From Lepus europaeus (Eukaryota > Chordata > Mammalia > Lagomorpha > Leporidae), in contig NC_084829.1 of assembly GCF_033115175.1 (NCBI RefSeq), forward strand, positions 15,760,496-15,824,495: a DNA stretch of 64,000 nt. Direction: 5' to 3'. A program made the translations under genes and the position numbers. Below, piece by piece: positions 47,446 through 58,712 of this stretch. Numbering within the stretch: the first letter of the stretch is position 1; the number at the start of each line of letters is the position of its first letter. The notes below the pieces were generated by a model. It was given only the letters and a program-made list of their open reading frames with translations, did not search any database and was not told the origin of the DNA.

Positions 47446-48508
47446 TATCTTTTATTTAATGAATATAAATTTCCAAAGTACAGTTTATGGATTACAATGG
47501 CTCCCCCCCATAACTTCCTTCCCACCCACAACCCTCCCCTTTCCCACTCCCTCTCCCCTTCCATTCACATCAAGATTCATTTTCAATTCTCTTTATATAC
47601 AGAAGATCAGTTTAGCATATATTAAGTAAAGATTTCAACAGTTGCCCCCACATAGCAACACAAAGTGAAAAAATACTGTTGGAGTACTAGTTATAGCATT
47701 AAATAACAGTGTACAGCACATTAATGACAGAGATCCTACATGATATTTTTAAAAAATTGATTACTTTTGTATGCAATTTCCAATTTAACACCAGGTTTTC
47801 TTTTATTTACAATTATCTTTATATACAGGAGATCGATTCAGTATATACTAAGTAAAGATTTCATCAGTTTGCACCCACACAGAAACACAAAGTGTAAAAA
47901 TACTGTTGGAGTACTAGTTATAGCATTGCTTCACATTGGACAACACATTAAGGACAGATCCCACATGAGATGTAAGTACACAGTGACTCCTGTTGCTGAC
48001 TTAACAATTTGACACTCTTGTTTATGGCGTCAGTAATCTCCCTAGGCTCTAGTCATGAGTTGCCAAGGCTATGGAAGCCTTTAGGGTTTGCCGACTTTGA
48101 TCTTATTCTGATAGGGTCATAATCAAAGTGGAAGTTCTCTCCTCCCTTCAGAGAAAGGTACCTCCTTCTTTGATGACCTGTTCCTTCCACTGGGAGCTCA
48201 CACATGGAGGTCAGTTAGTATTAGCAGACTCTAGTCTTGTTTGTTTGATGCCTTTGACTCTTAGACCTATCAGAGTCATCAATTGTGAACTGAAATTGAT
48301 CACTTGGACTAGTGATATGGCATTGGTACATGCCACCTTGATGGGATTGTATTGGAATCCCCTGGCACGTTTCTAACTCCACCATTTGGGGCAAGTCCGA
48401 TTGAGCATGTCCCAAATTGTACATCTCCTCCCTCTCTTTTTCCCACTCTTATATTTAACAGGGATCACTTTTCAGTTAAGATTTAGACACCTAAGAATAA
48501 TTGTGTAT
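47446..48508 (-). mobile_element. L1 3' UTR, minus strand, with internal deletion
   Basis: The L1 3' end is at 47446. About 200 bases matching 62130-62330 are missing near 48215. Homology ends near 48508, where plus-strand L1 sequence begins immediately. Confidence 0.9.
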
Positions 48509-48509
48509 T

Positions 48510-48738
48510 AATTACTAATACTAATACTAACTGATAAAAAAAAAAAGAGGGAGAGAAGGATCCGACATGGGAAGGGGGAGACACAGCAGACTCATAGAAT
48601 GACAGATGTCCCAAATAGCACTCTGGCCTCAGAATCAGCCCTTAAGGCATTTGGATCTGGCTGAAGAGACCATGAGAGTATTTTAGGCATGGAAAGCCAA
48701 GACACTCTGGAAAAGAAGAGGAAGAGGAAGAGGAAGAG

Positions 48739-48773
<35 letters not shown>

Positions 48774-49692
48774 GGAAGAGGAAGAGGAAGAGGAAGGAAA
48801 AGAAAGAGGAAGAGGAAGAGGAAGAAGAGGGAGGAGGAGGAGGAAGAAGAGGAGGACGAGGGGGACGGGGAGGGGGAGGAAGAAGAGGAAGAAGAAGAAG
48901 AAGACCTAAATGAAGGATCTCAGCAAGTGTGATCCCAGTGGAAAGAACGGGGCCATTAAAGTAGGAGGTACCTTTCTCTGAAGGGAGGAGAGAACTTCCA
49001 CTTTGACTATGACCTTGTCTAAATATGATCAGAGTCGGTGAACTCAAAAGGCTTCCATAGCCTTGGCAACTCATGGCTAGAGCCTAGGGAGATTTCTGAT
49101 GCCATAAACAAGAGTGTTAAATTGTTAAATTAACATCAAGAGTCACTGTGTACTTACGTCCCATGTGGGATCTGTCCTTAATAGGTTGTCCAAGGTGAAG
49201 TAATAATATAGCTAGTATTGAAACAGTATTTTTACACTTTGTGTTTCTGTGTGGGTGCAAACTGATGAAATCTTTACTTAGTATATACTGAAGTGATCTT
49301 CTGTATATAAAGATAATTGAAAATGAAAAAAAAAACCCTTGGTGTTAAATTGGAAATTACATAGAAAAATAATCAATCTTTTTTTAAAAAAAAAAAACAT
49401 CTTGCAGGATCTCTGTCATTAATGTGCTGTACACTGTTATTTAATGCTATAACTAGACTCTTAACAGTATTTTTTCACTTTGTGTTGCTATGTGAGGGCA
49501 AACTGTTGAAATCTTTATATATACTAAACTGATTTTCTGTATATAAACAGAATTGAAAATGAATCTTGATGTGAATGGAAGGGAAGAGCGAGTGGGAAAG
49601 GGGAGGGTTCCGGGTGGGGGGGAACTTATGAGGGGGAAGCCTTTGTAATCCATAAGCTGTACTATGGAAATTTATATTCCTTAAATAAAAAA
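48510..49692 (+). mobile_element. L1 3' UTR, plus strand, head-to-head with its neighbour
   Basis: It begins at a point matching about 25605 of the intact L1 and runs to the tail near 49692. It contains a GAA/GAG-rich expansion at 48711-48903. Confidence 0.92.
48711..48903. repeat. GAAGAG-type purine microsatellite
   Basis: About 190 bases of almost pure purine on the plus strand (GAAGAG, GAA, GAGGAG units). It sits at the A tract of the L1 3' UTR, the same place as the 46409 repeat in the other L1. Confidence 0.96.
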
Positions 49693-49724
49693 ATAAAGAA
49701 TAAAAAAAAGTAAAAAAAAAAAAA

Positions 49725-50290
49725 CTAAAGATAGAGTTAACAACTGATCCAACATCCCAGTCCCACTCCTGGGCATATATCCAAAGGAATTGAAATCAGG
49801 TTGCTTAAGTGAGGTATGCATTCCCATGTTCATTGCAGCATTATTCATAATTGCCAAGATTTGGAACAACCTAAGGTTCCTTCAACAGGTGAATGGATTT
49901 TAAATGTGAGTTATATGCATATCTCTATCTATAAGGTAGATAGGTAGATAGAGGGAAAGACAGATTAGATATAGACAGATAGATATTGAAATACTATTCA
50001 GCTTTTATGAAGGAAACAACAGCAGGAATCTTCTGTTGCAACAAAATGGATGGATGAACCTAGGAGACTTGTTAATTGAAATGAGTTGGACACAGAGAAA
50101 CAAATACTACCTGATGTCACTTATGTAGATCAAAAAAATGCTGAATTCATAGAAGTGGAGGGTAGTATGGTGATACCCAGAGGTGGAAAGGGGGTGTGGC
50201 TGGGGAAGGGAGATGTTGGTCAATAAGTTGTAAAGTTACAATCAAACAGGAGGGGTTCCGGTGCATAGCAGGGTAACTATAGCTGTAATA
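49725..50290 (+). mobile_element. Old L1 3' ORF2/UTR fragment
   Basis: A degraded C-terminal ORF2 part ('cccactcctgggcatatatc', 'ttggaacaacctaaggttcc') and 3' UTR, running into an (AT)n tract. It includes an impure GATA/AGAT patch at 49930-49985. Confidence 0.78.
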
Positions 50291-50300
50291 CTATTATATA

Positions 50301-50301
<1 letters not shown>

Positions 50302-50341
<40 letters not shown>
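50302..50341. repeat. (AT)n microsatellite
   Basis: About 20 AT units followed by AT-rich degenerate sequence to 50400. Confidence 0.95.
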
Positions 50342-50344
<3 letters not shown>

Positions 50345-50564
50345 AGTATATAATACTAGTAGTATTATATATGCTATTATATATGTGTGTGTGCATGTGT
50401 GTCAAAATGACTAAAAAGATTTTTAAATGTTCTAATAAAAAAGATAATAAATGCTTTATTTGAGGTGATGGATGTTATGTTTCCTTGATCACTATACAAT
50501 GTATATCTCTACTGAAATACCACATTTTACTCCTTCTACTAAAAATAAAATGAAAATATAAAAC

Positions 50565-51700
50565 AGAATGCCTCTTGGGATGTGGGGAAAAAGGTATCCT
50601 AATCCACTGTTGGTGGGAATGTAAACTGGTGCAACCACTGTGGAAGACAGTATGGAGGGGCTGGCACTGTGACACAGTGGGTTAACGTCCTGGCCTAAAG
50701 CATCGGCATCCCATATGGGCACTGGTTCTAGTTCCAGCTGCTCCTCTTCCAATCCAGCTCTCTGCTATGGCAGAGAAAGCAGTAGAAGATGGCCCAGGTC
50801 CTTGGGCCCCTGCACCCACATGGGAGACCCAGAAGAAGCTCCTGGCTCCTGGATTTCAATTGGCACAGCTGGAGCTGTTGTGGCCATCTGGGAAGTGAAC
50901 CAACAGATGGAGGACATCTCTCTCTCTCTCTGCCTCTCCTCTCTCTGTGTAACTGACTTTCAAATAAATAACTAAATCTTTTTTTTAAAAAAAAAAGACA
51001 GTATGAAGATACCTCAGGAATATGAATATAGACCTACCATATGACCCAGCCATCCCACTCCTGAGAATTTACCCAAACCAAAAGAAATCAGCATATGAAA
51101 GAGATATCTGTACCCCTATGTTCATTTCAGCACAATTCACAATAGCTAATATATGGAATCAACCAGATGTCCACTAGCTGTTGACCAGATAAATGAATCA
51201 TGGTATATATACAGTATGGAATACTATTCAGCTATAAAAAAATATGAAATCCTGTCTTTTACAATAAAATGGATGCAACTGGAAACCATTATATTTAGTA
51301 AAATAAGGCAGTCCCTAAAAGACAAATGCCACATGTTTTCCCTGATCTGAGACAACCAATAGAGTACCTAAAATGTAATGTATTTGAGTTAAATGGACAT
51401 TTTGATATTCAATGATTGCTTATAGTACTTGTCTCTTCTGTTGAGGAACAGTGTTTTTTTTTTTTTCCTTCATAGTATCTGCTGATATTTTACTTAGTGT
51501 AGGGTTAACTTCACAATCATTAAGTAAACTGAAAGTAGATCCATGTAAAAATTAAGAGAGGGGATGGGAGAGAGGGGAGGAAGAAAGGATGGAGCATAGG
51601 CAGGAGGAAGGGTAGGGTGGGAACTATCACTATGTTCCTAAATTTGTATATATGAATACATGAAACTTGTATAAATTAAATAAAATTTTTTTAAAATAAA
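50565..51700 (+). mobile_element. Old L1 C-terminal ORF2 and 3' UTR, split by a SINE
   Basis: It starts in the Cys-rich region ('atgtggggaaaaaggtatcc') and continues through the ORF2 end and 3' UTR to the tail near 51690. A SINE lies at 50657-50994. Confidence 0.85.
50657..50994 (+). mobile_element. Older C-repeat SINE in old L1
   Basis: Complete older-type copy. Target duplication 'aagacagtatgga' at 50644-50656 and 'aagacagtatgaa' at 50995-51007. Confidence 0.94.
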
Positions 51701-52839
51701 CTAAATCACTTGTACAATAAATGAATGCAAATCCATTTATGACTTGAGATAAAAATTTCATTTTTATTTATTTAAAATTTTGCACAGAATAGCATTTATA
51801 CTATATCATTTTAATTTTTGAAAGATATATTTTTATAAAATTGCTTGTACATTATGGAACAAACCTGAAAAATAATACTTTCCTATAAAAAGAGTAAATA
51901 CAGGTAGGAGAGCGACAAGATGGCGGAATAGGAAGGGAGCACACTGATAGTCCAGGAAGACACAGTTTAATAAAAGTGATGATACTGCAGGGTCAAGGAA
52001 GAGTAGGGGAAGAAACAGCAGAGGAAACTCTTCCGGAATTAGTGATTCACAGTGGACCTGCGTGGAGAGCGTGGGAGCCCAAGTTTGGGACATCAGCGGC
52101 AGAATCAACACACCAGCGCTGGAACGCGAGGTGAGCCGAACTCAATAGCCCAAGACACCAGCAGGAAAGTGGAAAGAGGAGACTAGAGGGAATGGGGCTT
52201 GAAACTCCATGGGGAAAAGTTCACCAGGCTAACTAGAAGAGAGAGAGAGAGAGAAAAAAAAAGTGACCGATACGGAAACAAGTTTCTCTCTCTCCGCTCA
52301 CCCCTCAGAGGCGAGCAAGACAAAGAGCAGGCACCATTTTGGACATACATCATAAGCAAGGCTACCTCAGGTCTGCACCGACCCTGAGCCTAGCAGAAAA
52401 ACCTGACTCTGGTGGGGGGAGGGATGAAATAACAGGAGATTAGCATCTAACTTGGCAACCCAGTGGGAGACTGCAGGAGAATTGGAGCCCACACTGAGGG
52501 CAGCAGAGATCCCCTGTGTGGTCCTTGGGAAAGAGCTTCAGATCTCTGGCTCCTGTGGGTATATCATTTGCCTGCTAACTACCTCCAATTACGTTCAGCT
52601 GTGCGGAATTACTTCCCTTTTGAATAAAAAAAAACAGAATGAAAGAAAGAGAGATTTACCACGCCTAACCTGGGAGTGTCACCTTTAACATACCCTCAAC
52701 CCTGAGGAACCAAACACAGCTCTCAGGCCACACTCATCTCAAGCCTCTAAGGCTCCACCGAAAGCAGACAGTCCACTTAATATAGAGCCATAGTGTAACA
52801 AGAAAAAACACCACAGGGAATAAACCAAATATCTCCAAC

Positions 52840-53928
52840 ATGCCAAACAACAAACGCAAAAACCGAGGTAACAAGAACAAGGAAGACAGTATGACGCCCC
52901 CAAATGAAAAAGACACCCCAATTCAAGATTATGAAGATGATGAGATCGAAGAAATGCAAGAAGTGGATCTCAAAAAATTGATAAGAACATTAAGAAGTTC
53001 TCAAAAACAAATTCTTGAACTACAGAAATCCTTAATGGACAAGATAGGAAATTTCTCTCATGAAAATGAAATATTAAGGAGGAATCAAAATGAAATGAAA
53101 CAACTAGTAGAAAAAGAAACTGTGATAGTGACGAGAAATCATAATGAAATGAAGAATTCAATAGATCGAATGACAAACACATTAGAGAGCCTTAAAAACA
53201 GAATGGCTGAAGCAGAAGAGAGAATATTGGACTTAGAAGACACAGAACAGTAAAGGAAACAGGCAAACCAAAGAGAAGAAGAAGAAATTAGAAATCTAAA
53301 AAATATTGTTGGGAATCTACAGGATACTATTAAAAAACCCAACATTCGGGTTCTAGGAGTTCCTGAAGGCATGGAGAGGGAGAAAGGATTAGAAGGCCTT
53401 TTCAGTGAGATACTAGCAGAAAATTTCCCAGGTTTGGAGAAGGACAGAGGCATCTTAGTACAGGAAGCTTATAGAACCCCTAATAAACATGATCAAAAGA
53501 GAGCCTCACCACGACATGTTGTAATCAAACTCACCACAGTGAAACATAAAGAAAAGATCCTAAAAGGTGCAAGAGAGAAACGTCAGATTACTCTTAGAGG
53601 ATCTCCAATGAGACTCACAGCAGACTTCTCATCAGAAACCCTACAAGCTAGAAGGGAATGGCGAGACATAGCCCAGGTACTAAGAGAGAAAAACTGCCAG
53701 TCCAGAATATTATATCCTGCAAAGCTCTCATTTGTGAATGAAGGTGAAATTAAAACTTTCCATAGCAAACAGAAATTAAAATAATTTCTTGCCACTCGTC
53801 CTGCCCTGCAAAAGATGCTTAAACATGTGTTACACACAGAAACACAGAAACACAGTCATCAATATGAAAGAAGGTTAAGGAAGGAAACCTCACAGCATAA
53901 GATCACAGGAAGCTCAATTTCTCTTTGA
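52840..53928 (+). pseudogene. L1 ORF1 of the composite element, three lesions
   Basis: An L1 RNA-binding chaperone starting 'MPNNKRKNRGNKNKED'. It has an acidic N-terminus, a coiled coil at about residues 40-140, then RNA-recognition and C-terminal domains. There is no frameshift along its length. The frame is stopped by TAA at 53251-53253 (other copies have a Glu codon) and by TAA at 53782-53784 (other copies Glu). The normal stop after 'HQYERR' is changed to TTA at 53875-53877, so the frame would run on into the foreign segment to TGA at 53926-53928. Simple substitutions suggest it was open when it inserted. Confidence 0.9.
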
Positions 53929-56611
53929 CATAGAATAAAAATCTGATTCTCTGTTAAAGCAATGTGCTAAAGTAATCTATTATGTTCTCTTGATGTCTGT
54001 TAAATTCTAATTGTTCAAAAACAGCTGAATTTTTATTAAGAGCTATGGGTTATTTAAACATGTGCTTATTTTCAAAGATTTGAATAATCACCTTGTAACA
54101 ATGATCAAATTTGGTCTATGTTATGTCATTATTTTAAGGAATCTTATTTCAACCAGATAGTTTGGATTTTGAGCCTTCTTGACATTCTTGACAGGCATTC
54201 AAAAAATCAAAGTTCCAAACAATCTGGACTCTAAAATTTCCAGTAAATCTTGGACTTTGGTTTTTCTAGTTTGGGCCCAACTGAAAAAATCGAAGGACCT
54301 GTATCTCTCATCTTATAGAGAAACCAACTAATCAGTCTATTTGGATTATATTAGAAGTACTGTCAAGATGTGACGTGGTACCAAATTTTAAGTTTCTATA
54401 ATGGAAAATGCTATTAATACAAATGTTTGAGAATTAAAAAGTCTAATGATCTTGTGTTACTAGACATGATAGTTATCTTAATGAGAAAGCCCCAGAGGCC
54501 TAAAGGGTTAAATACTTGTAAAATCCTACAGGTGCTTTCAAAAATACTGTGAAGTAAGCAAGTGCCTCTTGTTGGTTGATGAGTTTACAATTTTAAACAT
54601 GGGGAATTAAAGTCTTTTGTCATCCACAGTTATATATGATTTGCTGCTCATAAAACTAAAGCGTTGTTGGTTGTGTGTTTAGCTGTCCTCCTATAGGTTC
54701 CTATGGACTTTTTCCAGCCACTTCTATTGTATTCAGTACTTTGGGATGGCTCTGTAAACAGATGAAGCCAATAATGTAGTAACAGTACCAACTGAGAGAA
54801 AGTATGGTAAGTGAGGTTACTAAAAACAAAAAGCAATTCAATCAACTAGCAATCTACAAAAAGAGTTAAAGATTTCAAAAGCTATTATTAAAATAAAAAT
54901 AAAAAATAAAAAAGCTATTATTAAAATTGCTATATTGGTCTATTATTTTATGTTATATGTGTGTACATATTGTATGTCCACATGGGAAAATTTTATTAAG
55001 AGTTTTATTTAATTGGCTTATAGATAAGACTGTCCATAAATTTAAGCTGCTAAAATTAATCAAAGATATGTTTTAATTCGTGTGACCTGAATCTCTGCAT
55101 CATATGTTTTATACTTGTTGGTAGAAAGAAACTAAAAACATTTTATATGGTTGTGCTTAAGTTTACTGGTTAAACAAAGTACACCATGTTAGATATTTAA
55201 GGGGTGTTTCCAAATACATGATTCTTAAAATTTATAGAAGGCATTGGACCTTCTGGTAAATGTTTTCTTAAGTTGCTATCTAATGGTTGAAACTGTTTGC
55301 TAAGTATTCATGTGATATTGCTATTGTCAGCAAGCCATCTAGGACTTGCTCCCTCATTTCTCTATTCTAAGCCCAACTTGTTCTTTCATTTCTCTATTCT
55401 CCTCAATGTAGGAAACTAATTCTATTATAAAGGAATCTGCAGGATGCATAATTTAGTCTTTATACCTTATAAAAGAGATGGCTAACATTTTTCTGTAATA
55501 GCATAGCCAAAATAAGAACTTAAATAATAATCTCATAGCTAGATTCACTTTGTCATCAGCGAAGTAAATAGTAAGTAGAAAAAACCTCCCTTTCAGACCA
55601 AAGGGAAAGAAAGTTTTTAAGTGAGAATATAATTTTCCTCATGGGCATTGTCTACCTTAGAAAAACTACTACAGAACATGCCTGTGACTATAGACTTGTA
55701 GTTCAGGCCACTGAAAATTAGAGATGGGACTTGGGCACTCCCTTGACTTGCATCCTCTGATCTGCTTTAACACAAACCAGGAGGAAAAGAAAGCTCGGCA
55801 TCAGAAGCAATGGGTGGCAGGCCTATTAATGGCTGATCTGTACAGTGATCTGCCCTCAAGGAGACCCAACAGGCCAGTCCACTGCAGTGGCTTTCAATGT
55901 GGTAAGCCTGGGCTTCAGCAGAAGTCAGCTTGTGAAGAGCCCCGGCAGCTCTGCCAAGAGTTGGATCACTGGAAATGGACCTGCCCTGGAGTCGAAGGAT
56001 GCCCAGGTCAGAGCCACAGATCTTATTGGCTCTAAGCTGAAAAGCCCTTCACTCAGCCCAACTTCCAAAGTGACCACTGCAGCTGAGGGTATGGCCAAGT
56101 AGGGTCAGCAACATTGCAGGAAGAACTGTCAATTTCTTGTTAGAGATGCCTCCTGCGTTTACCTGGTCAGCTCTCCTCCCAGGCCAGCCAAGTAATGAAA
56201 GTCAACAGAGTGCCTTCCCCTAGGAGGTTCACACCTCCCTTAGGATATACCCCATGTGAAGAGATAGATAGGTCTGGGCCTCTTAACTTACAAGGCCTAA
56301 AGCCCGCCAGATTATTATCAAGCCCCTTCTATCAGGTTCTATTTGCCTCTCAATCAGAAAACTTAAATGTGGCTTAGACAGCACCTTTCTTAGCTCCTCT
56401 AATAATGACTCTGTCCTTTGTTCTAGACCCTGTCTAGCGCACTTGGGCCTCATTCCTTTGTAATCATAACCTCTACTCTACCACCAATGGCTCTACTCCC
56501 AACCTGTGTGTACTGATGGTCCTCTTCCCCAACTTAATGCTGTATAATTATTCAAACCTGGTTAATGCCACTCTTAGGATCATTGGTTACTATCCTCACC
56601 CTGTCTTTTAG
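53911..56611 (+). other. Non-L1 segment of the composite element
   Basis: About 2.7 kb. The first 1.8 kb is AT-rich with no clear frame. It contains a short imperfect repeat ('catttctctattctaagccc' near 55356 and 'catttctctattctcctcaa' near 55387). The last 0.9 kb is richer in GC and contains retroviral gag-like sequence. No LTR pair was seen at its ends. A 'ctgtcttttag' run that looks like a splice acceptor ends at 56611, exactly where L1 resumes. The orientation of the gag-like part is plus. Confidence 0.6.
55724..56035 (+). pseudogene. gag nucleocapsid-like remnant of an endogenous retrovirus
   Basis: A 103-codon frame. The N-terminal part reads 'NQEEKKARHQKQ', like the basic end of gag, and the C-terminal part resembles a double zinc knuckle: 'FQCGKPGLQQKSAC' then 'LCQELDHWKWTCP'. 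Several Cys/His positions are off-spacing or lost, so it is degenerate. It is a different region from, and possibly a different family than, the retrovirus at 11217-16238. Sequence to 56580 may be further retroviral material but I cannot assign it. Confidence 0.55.
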
Positions 56612-57077
56612 GACCTTTTCTAAATATGATCAGAGTCGGTGAACTTGGAAGGCTTCCATAGCCTTGGCAACTCATGACGAGAGCCTAGGGTGGTTACTGG
56701 CACCATAAACTAGAGTGTCAATTTGTTGGGTCAACAACAGGAGTCACTGTGCATTTGCTCCTCATGTGGGATCTCTGTCCTTAATGTGCTGTTCATTGTG
56801 ATTTAATGCTATAACTAGTACTCAAACAGTATGTTTCACTTTGTGTTTCTATGTGGGTACAAACTGTTGAAATCTTTATACTAAATTGATCTTCTGTATA
56901 TAAAGAGAATTGAAAATGAATCTTGATGTGAATGGAAGGGGAGAGGGAGCAGGAGAGGGGAGGGTTGCGGTGGGAGGGAAGTTATGGGAGGGGGAAGCCA
57001 TTGTAATCCATAAGCTATACATTGGAAATTTATATTCATTAAATAAAAGTTTTAAAAAAATAAAAAGAGTAAATACA

Positions 57078-58712
57078 TGGATTGGACACTGAGAGAGAGA
57101 CAGACTTCAGTATAAACCTTAAATATTTTATTCTAAAAATAATATCTGGCATTAAAAAAGAATCCCTCTTGAAACCATTCACTAATCAGCAAAATAAATA
57201 ATTTTTATTTTAATAAAAATTTATTGATACATGCTGTCTTTTTAATTGATGCAAATTTTTGATATAAATGATGTTTAATAACTATCATAAAAAGTTGAAA
57301 TTTAGTGTTGGTTTGAATTCTTTAGTACTGTTTCACATTTGCAAGCAAAATTCACATTTAGAAAATTTTAGTGTGAAATTATCAAATCAGAAGTAAGCAT
57401 TGCACTCATCAGTACAGGAAATAGGTGGAAATAGGGCCAGATCCTAGTTCCACATATACATGAATCTGGCATAAGAACATAGAGACAGCTTAGGAGTGAA
57501 TAGAGTTGATTAGAAAAATCTACGCAGGACAGTCAAGAATTCATAGTCATAATTTTAGTTCAGCAAAACTGGTAGACACTTACAAGCAGCGGATAGAAAA
57601 CAGCAATGAAAGCATTTCATTGGGAGGTGTTATTCAAAAGTCAAAAGGCAGGTAGCACTGCACCCAGGCATATTCCACCATTTGACTGTAAGTCCCATGA
57701 TATTGGTGACTGTATTTATCTTACCTACAATTATATTCCTAGCATCTGGTATGTTGAAGGTCCATAATAGAAATTGATAAATATCTACAAAATGAATAAA
57801 GAGGAATAGTGTCTGATAAAAAGGAAGCCAGTTCATTACAACAGGGACTTAGAGTGAGGAAAAACAAGTATCTGTTTCTATAAATGGAGGCACAGAAGAT
57901 AAAAGCTCAAAGTAAGAAAAATAGACATGGGATCTTATGAGGAGACAGCAACAAAAAGCAGAATGTGTGAGCTTCTGCTTGGCAAGCACTTTTGTCCTGG
58001 GTAGTTGTAGGTACATTGTACATCAAAAATGGTCCTACTAAGGCAGGGAGTCAGAAACAACTCAGAACCAAGACTCTCTGGTGCATTACACAGAGTCTAT
58101 TAAAACCTCTGTCAAAACCTTAAGGACCTTGTTGGGACTGGACTTTTGAGTGAAAGTACTGGTTGAGCTTGGAGAAATATATAAAAAATGAAGAAAAATA
58201 AATAAATTGGAAGGTATAAAATAAATTACTTGATCTTTTGTTTTATTAATTTTGTGGACTTTTAAATATACAATTTAAAATTTTTGTTGGGATTCTAATA
58301 GATATTTTTATTTTATTTTTAGTTGACAAAAGCTGTATATATTATGGTATAGAACATGATGTTTTGAAATATGTATATATTTGAGAATGCTACAAAAAGG
58401 TAACTGAAGTATGAATTACTTCATTACTTCTAAAAGGAAATGAGAACTTTTATATCATTTGTTCCCCCAATTCACTGCATTCTGTGTTCTTTAGATAATG
58501 GTTATTAAATATTTTAATCTCTGTATCATACTTTGCTTAAACAGGAAAGGGATTCAGCAACAGCTGAAGAATGAAACTGTAATTGCAACTCAAGCAAAAT
58601 GCAGCTCTTTCTCTCCTCCCAGTTTTCGGATTGAAAGGTTGATCTCCAGCATCTGTGGTCAGGTTGTTCTCTATTCTCAAGTTAATCAACAGGCAAAAAT
58701 ATGTCAACTTCT
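57078..58712. other. Intergenic region downstream of the minus-strand OR gene
   Basis: Mostly unrecognised AT-rich DNA, apart from an L2-like fragment at 57683-57805. Confidence 0.4.
57683..57805 (+). repeat. L2-like ancient LINE 3' fragment
   Basis: It has the outline of the L2 3' end: 'ctgtaagtcccatgatattg', 'tcctagcatctggtatgttg', 'ataaatatctacaaaatgaa'. Family assignment is from memory of the consensus. Confidence 0.55.

Larger units (their letters stand above)
51903..57059 (+). mobile_element. Composite element: L1 5' part, foreign insert, L1 3' tail
   Basis: A unit of 5.2 kb bounded by a perfect 18-bp direct repeat, 'ataaaaagagtaaataca', at 51885-51902 and 57060-57077. It starts like a complete L1 ('gagcgacaagatggcgg'), has 5' UTR and ORF1 to about 53910, then about 2.7 kb with no L1 similarity, then L1 3' UTR from about 56612 (matching about 25920 onward of the intact copy) and an A-rich tail. 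ORF2 and the first half of the 3' UTR are absent. The shared target duplication shows both L1 ends arrived in one insertion. Whether the foreign part came with them is not settled. Confidence 0.9.

Noticed and set aside
48592-49074. Frames rich in Ser/Leu/Phe or in Lys/Arg/Glu around the purine repeat
   Set aside because: Both are readings of the GAAGAG-type microsatellite.
53911-55700. First part of the foreign segment as a cellular gene exon
   Set aside because: No open frame of significance and no recognised domain; kept as unassigned sequence within the composite element.
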